Assembly: GCA_948567375.1 (NCBI GenBank)
Contig: OX419758.1
Location: forward strand, 12,405,001-12,469,000
Direction: 5' to 3'
Length of the DNA stretch: 64,000 nt
DNA from: Lunularia cruciata
Taxonomy: Eukaryota; Streptophyta; Marchantiopsida; Lunulariales; Lunulariaceae
Below are positions 44,598 to 55,094 of this stretch, one piece after another. A program made the translations under genes and the position numbers. Below the pieces are notes generated by a model. It made no database searches, was not told the DNA's origin, and saw nothing but the letters and a program-made list of their open reading frames with translations. How positions within the stretch are numbered: position 1 is the stretch's first letter; each line of letters starts with the position of its first letter.

Positions 44598-47405
44598 ATG
44601 TCAATGACAATGCATACAGATTGGGAGCTGGCGTATAAGATGCAGTTGGATGAGGCTATGGCAGCCTCGATGGAGTCTAACAATCAGGGAATATCGACAC
44701 CAGGGGGAAACGAGACCCATGAATGGAGGGTGAAGAGAGTTGGTAACCGGGGGGGAAGTTCTGATGCAGGAACTGGATTGACGTCACAGATAATTGACAG
44801 GTTTTCCACCATAGCTATCAACGATGTTACTACCGCTCTGCAATTTCAAAGTGGAGAATTGGTCAGAATTGAGCAGGAAGAGAAGGACAAGAAGAAAGCA
44901 GTCGAAGAATCTCAGAATTTAGTGTTGGAGCTGCGGAGAAGACAACATGACAGGAAGTTTGCGCAGTCGCTCGAGGAAATTTCGGATGAAGAATGGGAGC
45001 GGGAAGGGGACTACTATGAGAAGCCGTTCTACAAAATTGACGACGACGATTGGGACAACGACCAGGTCTGCAAATTGTATATTGCCAAGTCGAGGGAAGA
45101 ACCAGGGTATGTCGCCATGGCCTGGTCCTTGGTGGATGAGGAAGGCCGTGTTCTGCTCGAACAATGCAAGTACTTGGGGGGTGAAAGTGCAGGGTATGTT
45201 GGGGAATACACTGCTCTGATTGAAGGTCTTGCTCTTGCCGTGGCAGCTGGGGTGAAACATATTACTGCCTGTTGTAACTCACTGGTCATATGTAACCAGG
45301 TGAGCTACCTTCGGTTCTCAGTCAATTGGGTTCTGCAGTTTTTGTGTATTCCCCTTGGACACTAGGATTGGCTGGTGAATTTGCTGCCAGTACATGGGTG
45401 CGTCTCTCAACATTGATATGTGGGATTCTTTTGGGAGGACATTAAAACACAAGATTTTTGGAGGTGTCAGTCTCACAAGTGACCAGCCAGTTTGAATGTT
45501 GAGAGAGAAAAAGAGAGATATTTCTTGTCAGAGGGGTTATACTAGCAATATGCTGCTGTACCCTCAAGTTCATGAAGTTTTGGATGAAAATGATGATTTA
45601 ATTTTTTTTAGTACCAGCCAGGTCAGCAGCCAGGCAGTTCTCGCGTCCTGTCACCTGAGTGCTTCTAGAAACTGGCAGCTCTTTTACCAAATAATCTAGT
45701 GAAGCATGGATTTTGATATGGATTCTACTTGAATTGGATGTTTGACCTTTACATCGTCCTTGTAAAGAAGTTGCTAGAATCACCAGCAATATGTTAGTCA
45801 TTTGTGGAAAATCTTGTCCTAGAACTGATTCTTGTTTTGGAATATTGTCAAGGTTTTAACCAGCACATCATATTTGGTGTGCTCATCTGTTTCTTGATGG
45901 CAATTGTCAAACTTTGTAGCTTGTATGTTGACAGGCATCAATTCTATCCCTTTTTGTGTATTATTTCAGATCCAGGGACATGCGAAACCTCAAACTCCGA
46001 AATTGATCAAGTTTCTTGATCAATTTATGTATTACAGGGCTCAATTAAACTCTCTCTTTGTAGAATGTGTGCCTAAACACAGAAATGTTCATGCAATTAA
46101 TCTGGCTAATGAAGCCATTCACAGGCACAGAGATGAGATTTTGCACAAAGCACAGAACCTTGATGACTCAACAGGACAAGACGCCTCTTCGTCAGGTGAA
46201 CAGGGGAAGCTGGATGACTGTCCTATCTGTTTTGAGAAAATTCTGGAGGCCGATATGTTTGTAGTCAAAGGTTGCCTTCACTCAGTCTGCGTAAGTTGCT
46301 TGCGCCAACATGTTGAGATTCGTGTGAAGGAGAATCAGGTCCCTGTACGGTGTCCACTAGATTGTACCAACCTGTTGGACATTGATCAATGTCGGGGTAT
46401 GATTCCTCCTGACGTAGCAGAATCTTACGCGAAGTCTTTGACAGAGGCCAGCATCCCCGAGTCAGAAAGGGTGTATTGTCCATTCCCTAATTGTTCTGCA
46501 TTGATGTCTAGAGGTGGGCTCAATCCATCAGTTGGAGCAAGCTCTTCTAGATGCCTTTCACCAATAACTTTTGGGTGCACGGAGTGCATGGAATGCCATC
46601 GGCTCTTCTGTGCGGATTGTCGAGTTCCATGGCATGCAGACATGTCCTGTGAGGAGTATGAGAACCTTCCCCCAGGTGGAAGAGATGCAGAAGATATCAA
46701 ACTGTACCAACTTGCCAATAATAAAAACTGGCAACGGTGCAAGGAGTGCCGCCGCATGATTGAGTTGGATCAAGGCTGCTACCACATGACTTGCCGGTAT
46801 CCTTCCTCATTCTAGTGTATTTTCATCTCAAAATAGTCCATGATCGATTGTTTATAACTTGAGTCAATGACCGAGAATTATAGAACTTATAGAACTGTTA
46901 GGTGCAGGCCAGATGTGTCCACACCCATTGCTGTCTATGTCTTGTGGATGAGTGACTTCCGGTACGTAATGTCACGCTTCATAGCTTTCTAAGCACTAGA
47001 TGTCAGCTATCGTCGCACAAGCTTTTGTTAAGGCAAAGTTTTAATGCCATTTGAGGAGGATTTGGTTTTGATCCTGATCTGTGATATTTGTACAGGTGCG
47101 GGCATGAGTTCTGTTATATCTGCGGGGCGTCATGGATAAACAAACAGGCAACCTGCAAGTGCAAATTGTGGGATGAGGAACATATCGTTGGAGATCCTTT
47201 ACCCTCAGATTCCGAATCCGAGGATTCAGACACAGAAATGTTTGACTTTGATCTTAATCTTAATCTTCTCTTATTTACACCTCAACCCAGGGCGTATAAA
47301 ACTAAACTATGTAGATACTGGGCAGCTGGACATTGCCGATATGGGGTCAGGTGCTATTTTGCTCATGGAGATCATGAACTGCGGGGGGCGCAGCTTCGTT
47401 TCTGA
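44598..47405 (+). CDS. RBR-type E3 ubiquitin ligase with RNase H-like domain and CCCH finger
   Basis: There are three exons: 44598-45299, 45970-46796 and 47096-47405, with GT-AG introns (CCAG|GTGAG, TTTCAG|ATCC, TGCCG|GTAT, TACAG|GTGC). Joined they give 1839 nt, 612 residues, with no internal stop. Residues 1-150 are charged, beginning MSMTMHTDWELAYKMQLDEA and including a helical ALQFQ..ELVRIEQEEKDKK stretch. About 156-285 is a plant RBR-associated RNase H-like domain split by intron 1. RING1 starts at Cys318 (CPIC, then KGCLHSVC). The IBR follows (CPFPNC to CADCRVPWH). RING2 spans 491 onward, with GCYHMTC holding the predicted catalytic Cys504, and continues across intron 2 as RCGHEFCYICGASW. 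RBR ligases take ubiquitin from an E2 onto this cysteine before passing it to a substrate. The C-terminus adds an acidic linker and a CCCH finger at 582-600 (C-x7-C-x5-C-x3-H, preceded by YKTKL), as in RNA-binding TTP-type proteins. The ATG at 44598 is the first in the open frame. A non-ATG or upstream-exon start is possible. Confidence 0.9.
45300..45969 (+). other. Intron 1 of the RBR gene
   Basis: 670 nt from GTGAGC to TTATTTCAG, phase 0. It is AT-richer than the exons and T-rich before the acceptor. It splits the RNase H-like domain after CNSLVICNQ. Confidence 0.85.
46797..47095 (+). other. Intron 2 of the RBR gene
   Basis: 299 nt from GTATCC to TTGTACAG, phase 2. It interrupts RING2 within an Arg codon between CYHMTC and CGHEFC. 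Confidence 0.88.
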
Positions 47406-47720
47406 CGGAACTATCTCAAGTGGATATGGACAGTAAATTGTGTAAATGTAAGCATTTTGTGTACAATAGCCAACTTAGATGGTTTGTTGTGGATACATGA
47501 ATACGAACATGATCGTGCTCACAACTCCATGATATAGCAAGAAACATTCAAGTAGAGGATGTTTTGAGTTCCACAAGTCATCATACGATCTTATAGGATA
47601 TATGTCCTGGAAACTGCTCTCTTAATCTCTTGAGTGGCTTGAGTAAAGTAAGCATTTTCCTTCATTCTCAAAGAGAAAATAAAGAAGTTTGAAATTAGTA
47701 GTATTGCTCCCCGGGAGTGA
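47406..47720 (+). other. Putative 3' UTR with AATAAA signal
   Basis: AATAAA lies at 47678-47683, about 270 nt after the stop, a plausible polyadenylation signal for the RBR transcript. Nothing else is recognised. Confidence 0.4.
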
Positions 47721-49277
47721 TTTGTTACCTAAGGGATGATTAATGTGTGCCACTGCAAGCGTAATTCCCTTTCCATCAAAAGAATTAGGATTTGACCATG
47801 TTCTGTTGAGTTTCAACAACGGAATTTGCTCCACTTGGGTAAAATGCTAGATCTTTCTGTGTTCCCCGATTTCTGTTGTCAAGTTAGAATTATTCTCTCT
47901 GTTCTGAGAAGTAGATAACCCCCCACCATAACCTATTCCCTCATAAAAACTCTGGCTCTGTAAGGAAGTCTCTTGAATCAAAGACCTCCGTTCTACAAAC
48001 CCTATGTCACTTCCGACGTGTTCGTATAGTACACAAACCACCAAAGGAACAGACTTGTAAATACAAGTCGGTACTACTTTACTCAAATCTAGTTTCTTCA
48101 AGTTTCAATTTCTTGCCGAGTAAATCTTGTGTGAAACCCATTCCAGATTCTCACACGGTTAGCTCAACAACCACTCGGAGAAAATACAAGGATGATAGAT
48201 CTACCATGAAGTCACTTGTTACAGAGAATCCAGAATCCTGTCACAATCGGCAACGAAGTTGTTGGTAGTGAATCCCAGTTCGATCCATAACAGGTCACAT
48301 ACAGTGCAAATCGAATCCTTGACTGCTTCTTGTATCCAGCTACTTCTGCAGCATGGGGGCACTGACCAACTCGTTGTGTTTTCCTATGGAAACCTCGCTG
48401 CCTACTTCCAAGTGTTTTATGTTTTTCGACTTATGCCGAAATAGAGCAAGTAGATTAGAGCACTAAGTAGAAATAGGGCATGTAGATATGCACTATCCAG
48501 TCCTCTTACTTTTGGACTTTCCTCTTTTAAGTTTCAATCTCAACCTGGGGAACTTTCCGTATAAACTTCTTCATAGAATGTGAAGTCGAAAGCATATATC
48601 GTGCACTGTGTATATCGTGGTCATGTCGTCATCACTTTGTATATATCTTGCATATTAAGTGCATCACAGTGCAAATTCCAGTTCGACTTCTGTATAGTAT
48701 GAGCGATAACATCTGTCACAAGTTGCGAGAAATCCACGAGTTCTTTCAGATCTGAAGAAACAACCAACGAACATATTAAAGATTCTAAATTCAACAAGAG
48801 CTTAGAATACCAGAAACTTTTAACATCGTTTTAGTGCAAAAATTTAAGCCAATTGCATTCTCGTGATAAAAGATTTCGTGAAGCATTTGCGCGAAAAGAG
48901 GGTAAACCCAATTCAACACGAAGTGCACAACTTTTGTCCAGTATTTGCGTGAAGAGACGATAGCCTCGACTTAACACACGACATGCTAACAGTGCACGAC
49001 TCTTGAGCCACTCTGAGTGGAGTGCAGCTTAGGTGAAATGAATCATCAACCCAAGCAGAATGCAAGCTGCGAAAGAGACATGATTTTGGTGAGTAATACA
49101 ACAGAGCGTCTCATGTGCTCACTTTCGCGCATGCAGCTCTCTCCTGTGGCTGGAGCTCCAAAATCGGATCCAATCCCGACTTTTGAGCTCTAGAAGTCGT
49201 GAAAAATAGATTTCCAGAAGCAAAGCGGATACTAGAGAGACCCAAGAATCTCAATTCATGCGGATGATTGCACATCT
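47721..49277. other. Single-copy-looking spacer, no gene supported
   Basis: It is GC-balanced relative to the retroelements. Short frames exist on both strands but none has a recognisable domain or splice-consistent structure. Confidence 0.45.
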
Positions 49278-49360
49278 ATGGGTATTGAGATTGTTGCGCA
49301 TCTACGTGATGGTTGCTCACCACAGCTGGTTTACCTTCTTCTCAAGATAACTGATGCTAT

Positions 49361-49804
49361 GTGCACAGCACCGCATTCACGCCTAATTGCTGTGACCAGT
49401 CCTACGATGTCTTCAACCTTGATCAAGATCCCGATCGCCAAGAGTTTCAGCGGCGATTTTGTCGGTTCATGGAATTGCAGGAGGACTTATTGGTACAGAT
49501 GGAACAAGGTGGCGAATATCGCCGTTTGCATGTGGGAGATGCAGCAAAAGACAGATGCTATGGAGATGTAGGAGTGGTAACCACCGGTTGACGAAAGCTC
49601 TAGCGTACGCAGAGTGTATCTGTGGAGATTTGGCAATCTCTTGCCGTGGAAAGCAAGGAGAGTTCAGTTGGGTTCTTGCAAGATCTGTACATGGGCGGCA
49701 TTGACCGCAAGGATACCCTTCACCAAAACCTAAAGCTGCGATCACAGGATGACCATCGATCAACTTCTGATGATGAATTCCAGATTGAAGAAGACATGGT
49801 TTAG
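49361..49804 (+). pseudogene. Unrecognised coding-like remnant
   Basis: One frame (frame 2) reads YDVFNLDQDPDRQEFQRRF, then FMELQEDLLVQMEQGGEYRR, to a TGA at about 49588. After one more stop it continues in the same frame at 49622-49804 (VGFLQDLYMGGIDRKDTLHQ, then SDDEFQIEEDMV). The composition is protein-like, but I recognise no family and see no clear splice sites that remove the stops. It could be a decayed host gene or a chance reading. Confidence 0.3.
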
Positions 49805-50192
49805 AGTTCTCGAAAGTAGTAAGTGTTGTTCAGGTCATGGCATGGCATGACGTGCCAGGCCAGAAAGGTAGAAGATAGCTGAGAGCATGGATGAAAGAGT
49901 CGCGAAATTCGAACATATGCCAGAAATAAAGGTAAACTTCAAAGTCCGTTTCAGACGGGGACAAACTCCGGTAAATAATTCACGATTCTCCTTCGAGAAA
50001 GTCGTGAATTATAGACACCCAAGACAACAGAGGGGTTATCTCATCTGTTTGGCACCTTGTGTTCTGTTGAATGAAATGAAATCTGCGAAGGCGAAGAAGA
50101 CTATGTAATGAAAATCGTCAAACCAGAATGTCATCATGTGATTGTTCCCTGTGCTGCGGAAGGAAATCCTTCAAACCAGAGACTGGACATAT

Positions 50193-50220
50193 ATTTCGCT
50201 GAGCTTAAGCTCAGCGAAAT
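50193..50220. repeat. Perfect 28-bp palindrome
   Basis: ATTTCGCTGAGC, then TTAA, then GCTCAGCGAAAT: each strand reads identically, with no spacer. As RNA it would form a perfect hairpin; as DNA it could be a dimeric factor site. Confidence 0.95.
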
Positions 50221-51842
50221 TTATGCATCTACTCTTCAGATACAGTCCAACGGACTAAAATATGTCAAGTTGATCCTTGGACCACTGTTCCTATCCGTGT
50301 CCGTAAAGAACATAGGAACATGTAAACTCTCCCGTGAATCTACATGCAATGAATAGAGTGTTATCCAATATTGCAGCGCTGTCTCAGTGTTTGACCAGGT
50401 CAGACGAAGTTTCTACTGTTTCGGAGGTAGGTGCATGACGTCGCTCTTGGAGTAGCTTCAACCACCTAAGACAGAAAGAGATGACCGGCAGTATAGAACT
50501 GATCATGACATACAGCAGCAGGTTGCAAGCAGCAGCAGCAGTCGACGAAGTTCTCTTGAGAGTTTGGTTAAAATAGTATGTTGGATCCTAATTTGAGACG
50601 TTGCAATTCAGGTTGCAGACTACTGTAGTTTTAGTCTCCAGGTACACCTCAAATGACGTCAATTGAGACGCTGACAGATTGACTCGTGCCTCAAAAAGAG
50701 CCAATTTACACGTAGGTTACTCTGAAAACTCCCTGTTGACCTCTCGGATAATTTATTTCGAGCTTCAAGATCACGATTCACGTGTTTGACAATTGTTATT
50801 TGGTACCTCACCACTAAAAGCAACATGCAACAGTGACGTGGGAGTCTGGGGCGTTGAACGGTTCTGGGTATGCTTCTTCCGAGCTACACCAAGTAATGGC
50901 CTTCATTAGACATCAAATGTCCAGACTTCCCTTTCGCTGTAGCTAAACTGCTCTCAATTTGCAGGTCAAGAATGAATTCGGCGGCATACTTCGGACATAA
51001 CAATACTATGCTACCTAGGTCTATTGTTGGTAAGCCCGAGGACCGTACAGAGCCTTTAGATGTTGACCCACAGAAACTATGAACAGAAGTTGGCCCAGAC
51101 GAAACCAAATTACAAAACTTAAGACCCATGACTCATTCAACCGCTAGATGGACAATCGGTCTGGAATACTTCCAGAACTATTGGTAATTCATCACTCTGG
51201 TGCATATGGTGAGGGTAAGGTGATTCCCTAACTATTGTTCAAATTGATGACTCCATGGAAAATTTCAGCCGCTGTACAGCACAAGAAAATTCGTTGAGAA
51301 AACGAACAGAGAATGTGAGGATAGCTTGCAATCGCAGGGTCAATACCTACCTTTGCTTCTCGTGTCGATCTTTCTACTCGACCTTATCTCTGGGCTAATT
51401 AATTGTGCAAGACCATAGCTTTTCTTCGGTGTAGTGTCGTGCTTTGCTTCCGCATAGCTCATCAACCTCGTCACGTGCTGCTGCTCGATAATGCCAGGCC
51501 ATGCATGCATCACTCCCGATATGAGACCGATTGCAGATGTCGCATTCAAGCGACTTGTGTGTGACTTGTGTGAGTCTCGTTGGCGACTAGAAACTTCAAT
51601 CCGAAGACTCCTTGTTGTTGTTGTTGATTACATTTTGAATCTAACACTTTATGATCCGTCTAATTCGCTTCACACCGAGACAAAATCGTGTGCCTTCACG
51701 AATTATACAACACTGGTGAGTCCAAGCAGTCGTGAGCTTGTTAGACCAAGTCCATTCAAGTTCAACTCCTCTACTCTAATTTGATCAGCGTAGGACCGGC
51801 GTTTCAAGCGTTTCATGAAGCTAACCTCAAATGTGTGACAAG

Positions 51843-51865
51843 CGAAAAAGGCGACCGCGTAGGAA
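51843..51865 (+). repeat. Short exact repeat shared with 43234
   Basis: AAAAGGCGACCGCGTAGGAA occurs here and at 43234-43253, about 8.6 kb apart on either side of the RBR gene, in the same orientation. Context outside this word differs. Confidence 0.85.
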
Positions 51866-52320
51866 AAACGTGTGACAAGGACACAACGACTAACCTCATG
51901 ATCTCGAGGAGAGATAGGTAGACCCAAGTCGACTTGACCGTGCATGAAATGAACCTCGAGAAGAAAGAGTTACAAAAAGATATCCATAAGTCAAGTCTAG
52001 AAGGAAAGGGAGGTGTCTCCCTTTGCCGATTGGGAACATATGGTCCACAATCTGCATAGTTGAAACCCATTATATAAATGTACATATTTGAGCTTCTTTC
52101 TTTTATCTCGCATGACAATGCCGTGGATGACTAAAATAACAATGATAGCTCACAACGAGACGGATTGAGACACTCAAATTCCTTGTCAATGCATTCATTT
52201 GCGATACATGGAGGAAAATGGAGAGAAGAACTGGCGTAGAGAATCGAGTTTGTTTCTTGAAGGATTTATAAGTGGGAGGAATAATGAGACATGTTTGAGA
52301 CCTTGAGTTCTTGGATCGTC

Positions 52321-53819
52321 GTTATAATTAAATTTAAGGCTATATTTATAATCATAGATATAGAGAGTAAAATTTTTTGGGTTTTCTATATATGAAAAAT
52401 ATATAGAATGAAAAACTGAATAAGAGATTTGAAAGAGATTTTCTTTTGAATTTTTATCTTTAATGGAGTTTGAGAGTAATTTCTTTCTTCTTAATTGATG
52501 GCGTAAGTGTGCCTTGGGTGAGAGATAATTCTAACATAATTTCTGTTTGATTTTTGGTCCAATCATTGGGAATGTTTTAGAATGAGCTAGAACATATATT
52601 GTGGACAATTTTATGTTTACCAAAAAGAGATTACGAGAGTACATCTGATGAGAAATTTTTAAAAGAGAGAATAAATCTTAGTGAGAATGAAGAACAACTT
52701 GTACACCTTGTGATGCACCATGATTGACCATGGTTGGTATTGGTACTCATATTTCTTTTCTTTCTTTTTAATGTAAGGTATTCGTATCAATTATCATTAT
52801 AAAAATCTAACAAATCTGATATCTATTTTTATTTGACTGTTGAAATTTATCTAGAATGAATATGATTATCGAATTTTAAAATTTCCGAGTTAAGAAATCT
52901 TATGGAAGAGAGAAACCACTGACGTTGGACCATGAGGAGTAATTTATACACCTTCCGGTCCTCGATGACAGATAGCTCGGAGATATATATAAATATAAAT
53001 AAATAAATAAACATATATTGTACACTTGAGAGAGTGGGTTGACTATCAGGTTGATTTTATAATTTGTTTGATTTTGAATCTAGGTACATATACTTTAACA
53101 TTTCTATGCTATCAGAAGTGAAGATATGAAACAATAAAGATCATGAGAGAATTGTAAAAATTGGATTCTAAAAATTTACTACAGAAAATCTAAAGTTGAA
53201 GGAGTTATCACAATAAAAGAGTTTCTTTAGTGTTTTATGTATTGATTGTATCATTGGCCTTAAATCTTTATGATATATTTTTCTGCAAGATAGGCTACAT
53301 GTTGCAAACAAAATTAGAAAGAAGAAAGAAGTCAAGTCTAAGACATGAGAAAGAAGTTTCCACATTTGTACATCTACCAGAGTACAATTTGGGTTAGTAG
53401 AGTATTTTGATTTTATTGGTTTAACCAGATGAGTTGAAATTATATGAGCATATAGTCTAGAATGTCATTAACTTAGGTAGATTTTTTGAGATTCTAGAGT
53501 TGAAAGAGAAGAGTTATAGAATTTAAAAGTTGTGTTGGTCAAATTTTAAGCATTTTAGAGAGTTTTCTTCACATTTTGGAGAAATAACTACTCCAGGGAA
53601 TGATGGAAAGAAACAAGGAGTAGAATGTGACGTTATACAAACTTCTACTAAGACTTGAAATTATCAATTCTAGTCAATATTTAGAATAGACAATGTAGAG
53701 TAGAGTTTGAGGAGAGTCAAGCAAAGATTCACGTGTAAATTTCCACATCTTTGCAAAAGTTTGTGATCAAGTGTTCTAATTGTTGGTAAAGCTTGCATTA
53801 GAAACAATGAGAGTAGAAA
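52321..53819. other. AT-rich spacer, no gene
   Basis: Base composition drops back to AT-rich. No coding motifs are seen, only chance frames. Confidence 0.6.
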
Positions 53820-54234
53820 TGTAACAATATGGACTTTAGCGATGAAATTAATTAGGGCTAATGAAGTAGCAAATAGGCCAAATTAGTCTAGAATGTTCTA
53901 GAACTATCTAGGAAGCTTCTTGGAAAGCTTCCCGACTAGCTTAGCTTGCAACCCAAGTAGGTAGCTTCTAGAAGCTTCCAACATGCTTAGCTTACACGCC
54001 AAGTAGACCGCTTCTAGAAGTTTAGCTTCTTGACAAACTTCCCAGTTAACTTGGCTTGCACTCCAAGAAAACTGCTCAAGGAAGCCTCTTGAGAGGCTTC
54101 TCAAGAGCCTTGTATGCTCTCTATAAATACCAAAGCTGAAACTTGTGCTAGGCATTTGGAGTTTCCTACACTCAAGTGTCCCATTGTGATTTTCCATTGT
54201 TTTATTTCTCTCCTCGGTCTTGCTCTTTTTTTTA
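53820..54234 (+). repeat. Family B LTR 3
   Basis: It starts TGTAACAATATGGAC and ends before the primer site at 54236. Perfect heat-shock elements are GAATGTTCTAGAA (53891-53903) and TTCTAGAAGCTTC (53966-53978). TATA CTATAAATAC lies at 54121-54130. It is a 5' LTR because a primer site and gag follow. Confidence 0.92.
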
Positions 54235-54235
54235 G

Positions 54236-54246
54236 TGGTATCAAAG
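54236..54246 (+). promoter_or_regulatory. Family B primer binding site (initiator Met tRNA), one mismatch
   Basis: TGGTATCAAAG matches the plant initiator-Met primer site TGGTATCAGAG except for G to A. Confidence 0.85.
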
Positions 54247-54685
54247 TAGGAATCGGATGGATGGAAATAATGAACCACCAAATTTATTTTTGCCAAACCA
54301 TTGGGATTTTTGTATCTGTGTATTACCCAAACATCATTTCACACAAATCATCACCTCACGCTCTGGGCAGAATTTTCTAAATGAAATTACCTTGTCTGAG
54401 GGAACCCTTGGTACTTCCGGTTGAAACTTATAGAGAACTGTGGACTTGTTGCATCTATGTGTTAATAAATTAGATAAATTGGGAGTAGTGTGATAGAGTA
54501 GTAGCTATGGCAACAATGATGATGTTATCATTGCTATGCATTAACAAATCAAGCACCTTACTTGATTGTTGGATGAATGAGACCATCAACGACAAGAGCA
54601 CGTAAAAAGAGCACCAGATTGAGAAGGAGAAGACCGAATCCAATTTCCAAAACCCAAGGTATTTGAAGGCAAGAATATTCTGGGT
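54247..54685 (+). pseudogene. Family B gag 5' fragment
   Basis: It matches 59884-60310 closely (GGACCACCAAATCTAC-like start, ACATCATTTCAC, TGTTGCATCTATGTGTTAAT, CAAAACCCAAGGT). Stops occur throughout. It ends abruptly at 54685 against a reverse-oriented LTR. Confidence 0.8.
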
Positions 54686-55049
54686 TGTAAAAGATCAAGA
54701 ACAAGGAGAGAAATATGAGAATGGAAGATCACATTTGGACACTCAAGTGTGAGAAACTCAGAATGCCGAGCATAAGGTTTGGCTTTGGTATTTATAGAGA
54801 GCATACAAGGCTCTTGAGAAGCTTCTCAAGAAGCTTTCTTGAGCCACTTTCTTGGAGTGCAAGCCATGTTAATTGGGAAGCTTCTCAAGAAGCCACCTAT
54901 TTTTCATGCAAGCTAAGCTAGTTGGAAGCTTCTAAAAGCTATCTACTTGGGGTGCAAGCTAAGCTAGCTGGGAAGCTTCCTAAGAAGCTTCCTAGATGCT
55001 TTTATAATATTCTAGGTTAATCTGGCCTATTTGCTACTTTGTTAGCCTT
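54686..55049 (-). repeat. Family B LTR 4, inverted, truncated
   Basis: On the plus strand it starts TGTAAAAGATCAAG, the complement of the LTR right end TCTTTTACA. It runs through TATTTATAGAGAGC (inverted TATA) and the GAAGCTTC-rich region. It stops at GTTAGCCTTGACT before reaching the true left end. Confidence 0.88.
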
Positions 55050-55094
55050 GACTATCAAGACCGAGGAGAGAAATAAGAGAATGGAAGGTCACAT
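55050..55094 (-). repeat. Family B LTR 5, inverted, right-end piece (split by C2)
   Basis: It repeats the start of LTR 4 (ATCAAGACCGAGGAGAGAAA). The LTR resumes at 58873 after the 3.78-kb family C insertion, with the CACAT duplication at both edges. Confidence 0.88.

Larger units (their letters stand above)
49805..52320. other. Unassigned part of the gene island
   Basis: No gene supported. It contains a perfect palindrome (50193-50220), a short GCAGCAGCAGCAG run near 50530 and TTGTTGTTGTTG near 51611. Frames at 49887-50108, 51491-51784 and others lack recognisable motifs. Confidence 0.45.

Noticed and set aside
54580..54810. Minus-strand frame MLSINTKAKPYARHSEF as a gene (also seen at 54114 and 59750)
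   Set aside because: It is the transcribed part of the family B LTR just after the TATA box, repeated in every LTR; at most a short LTR leader ORF.
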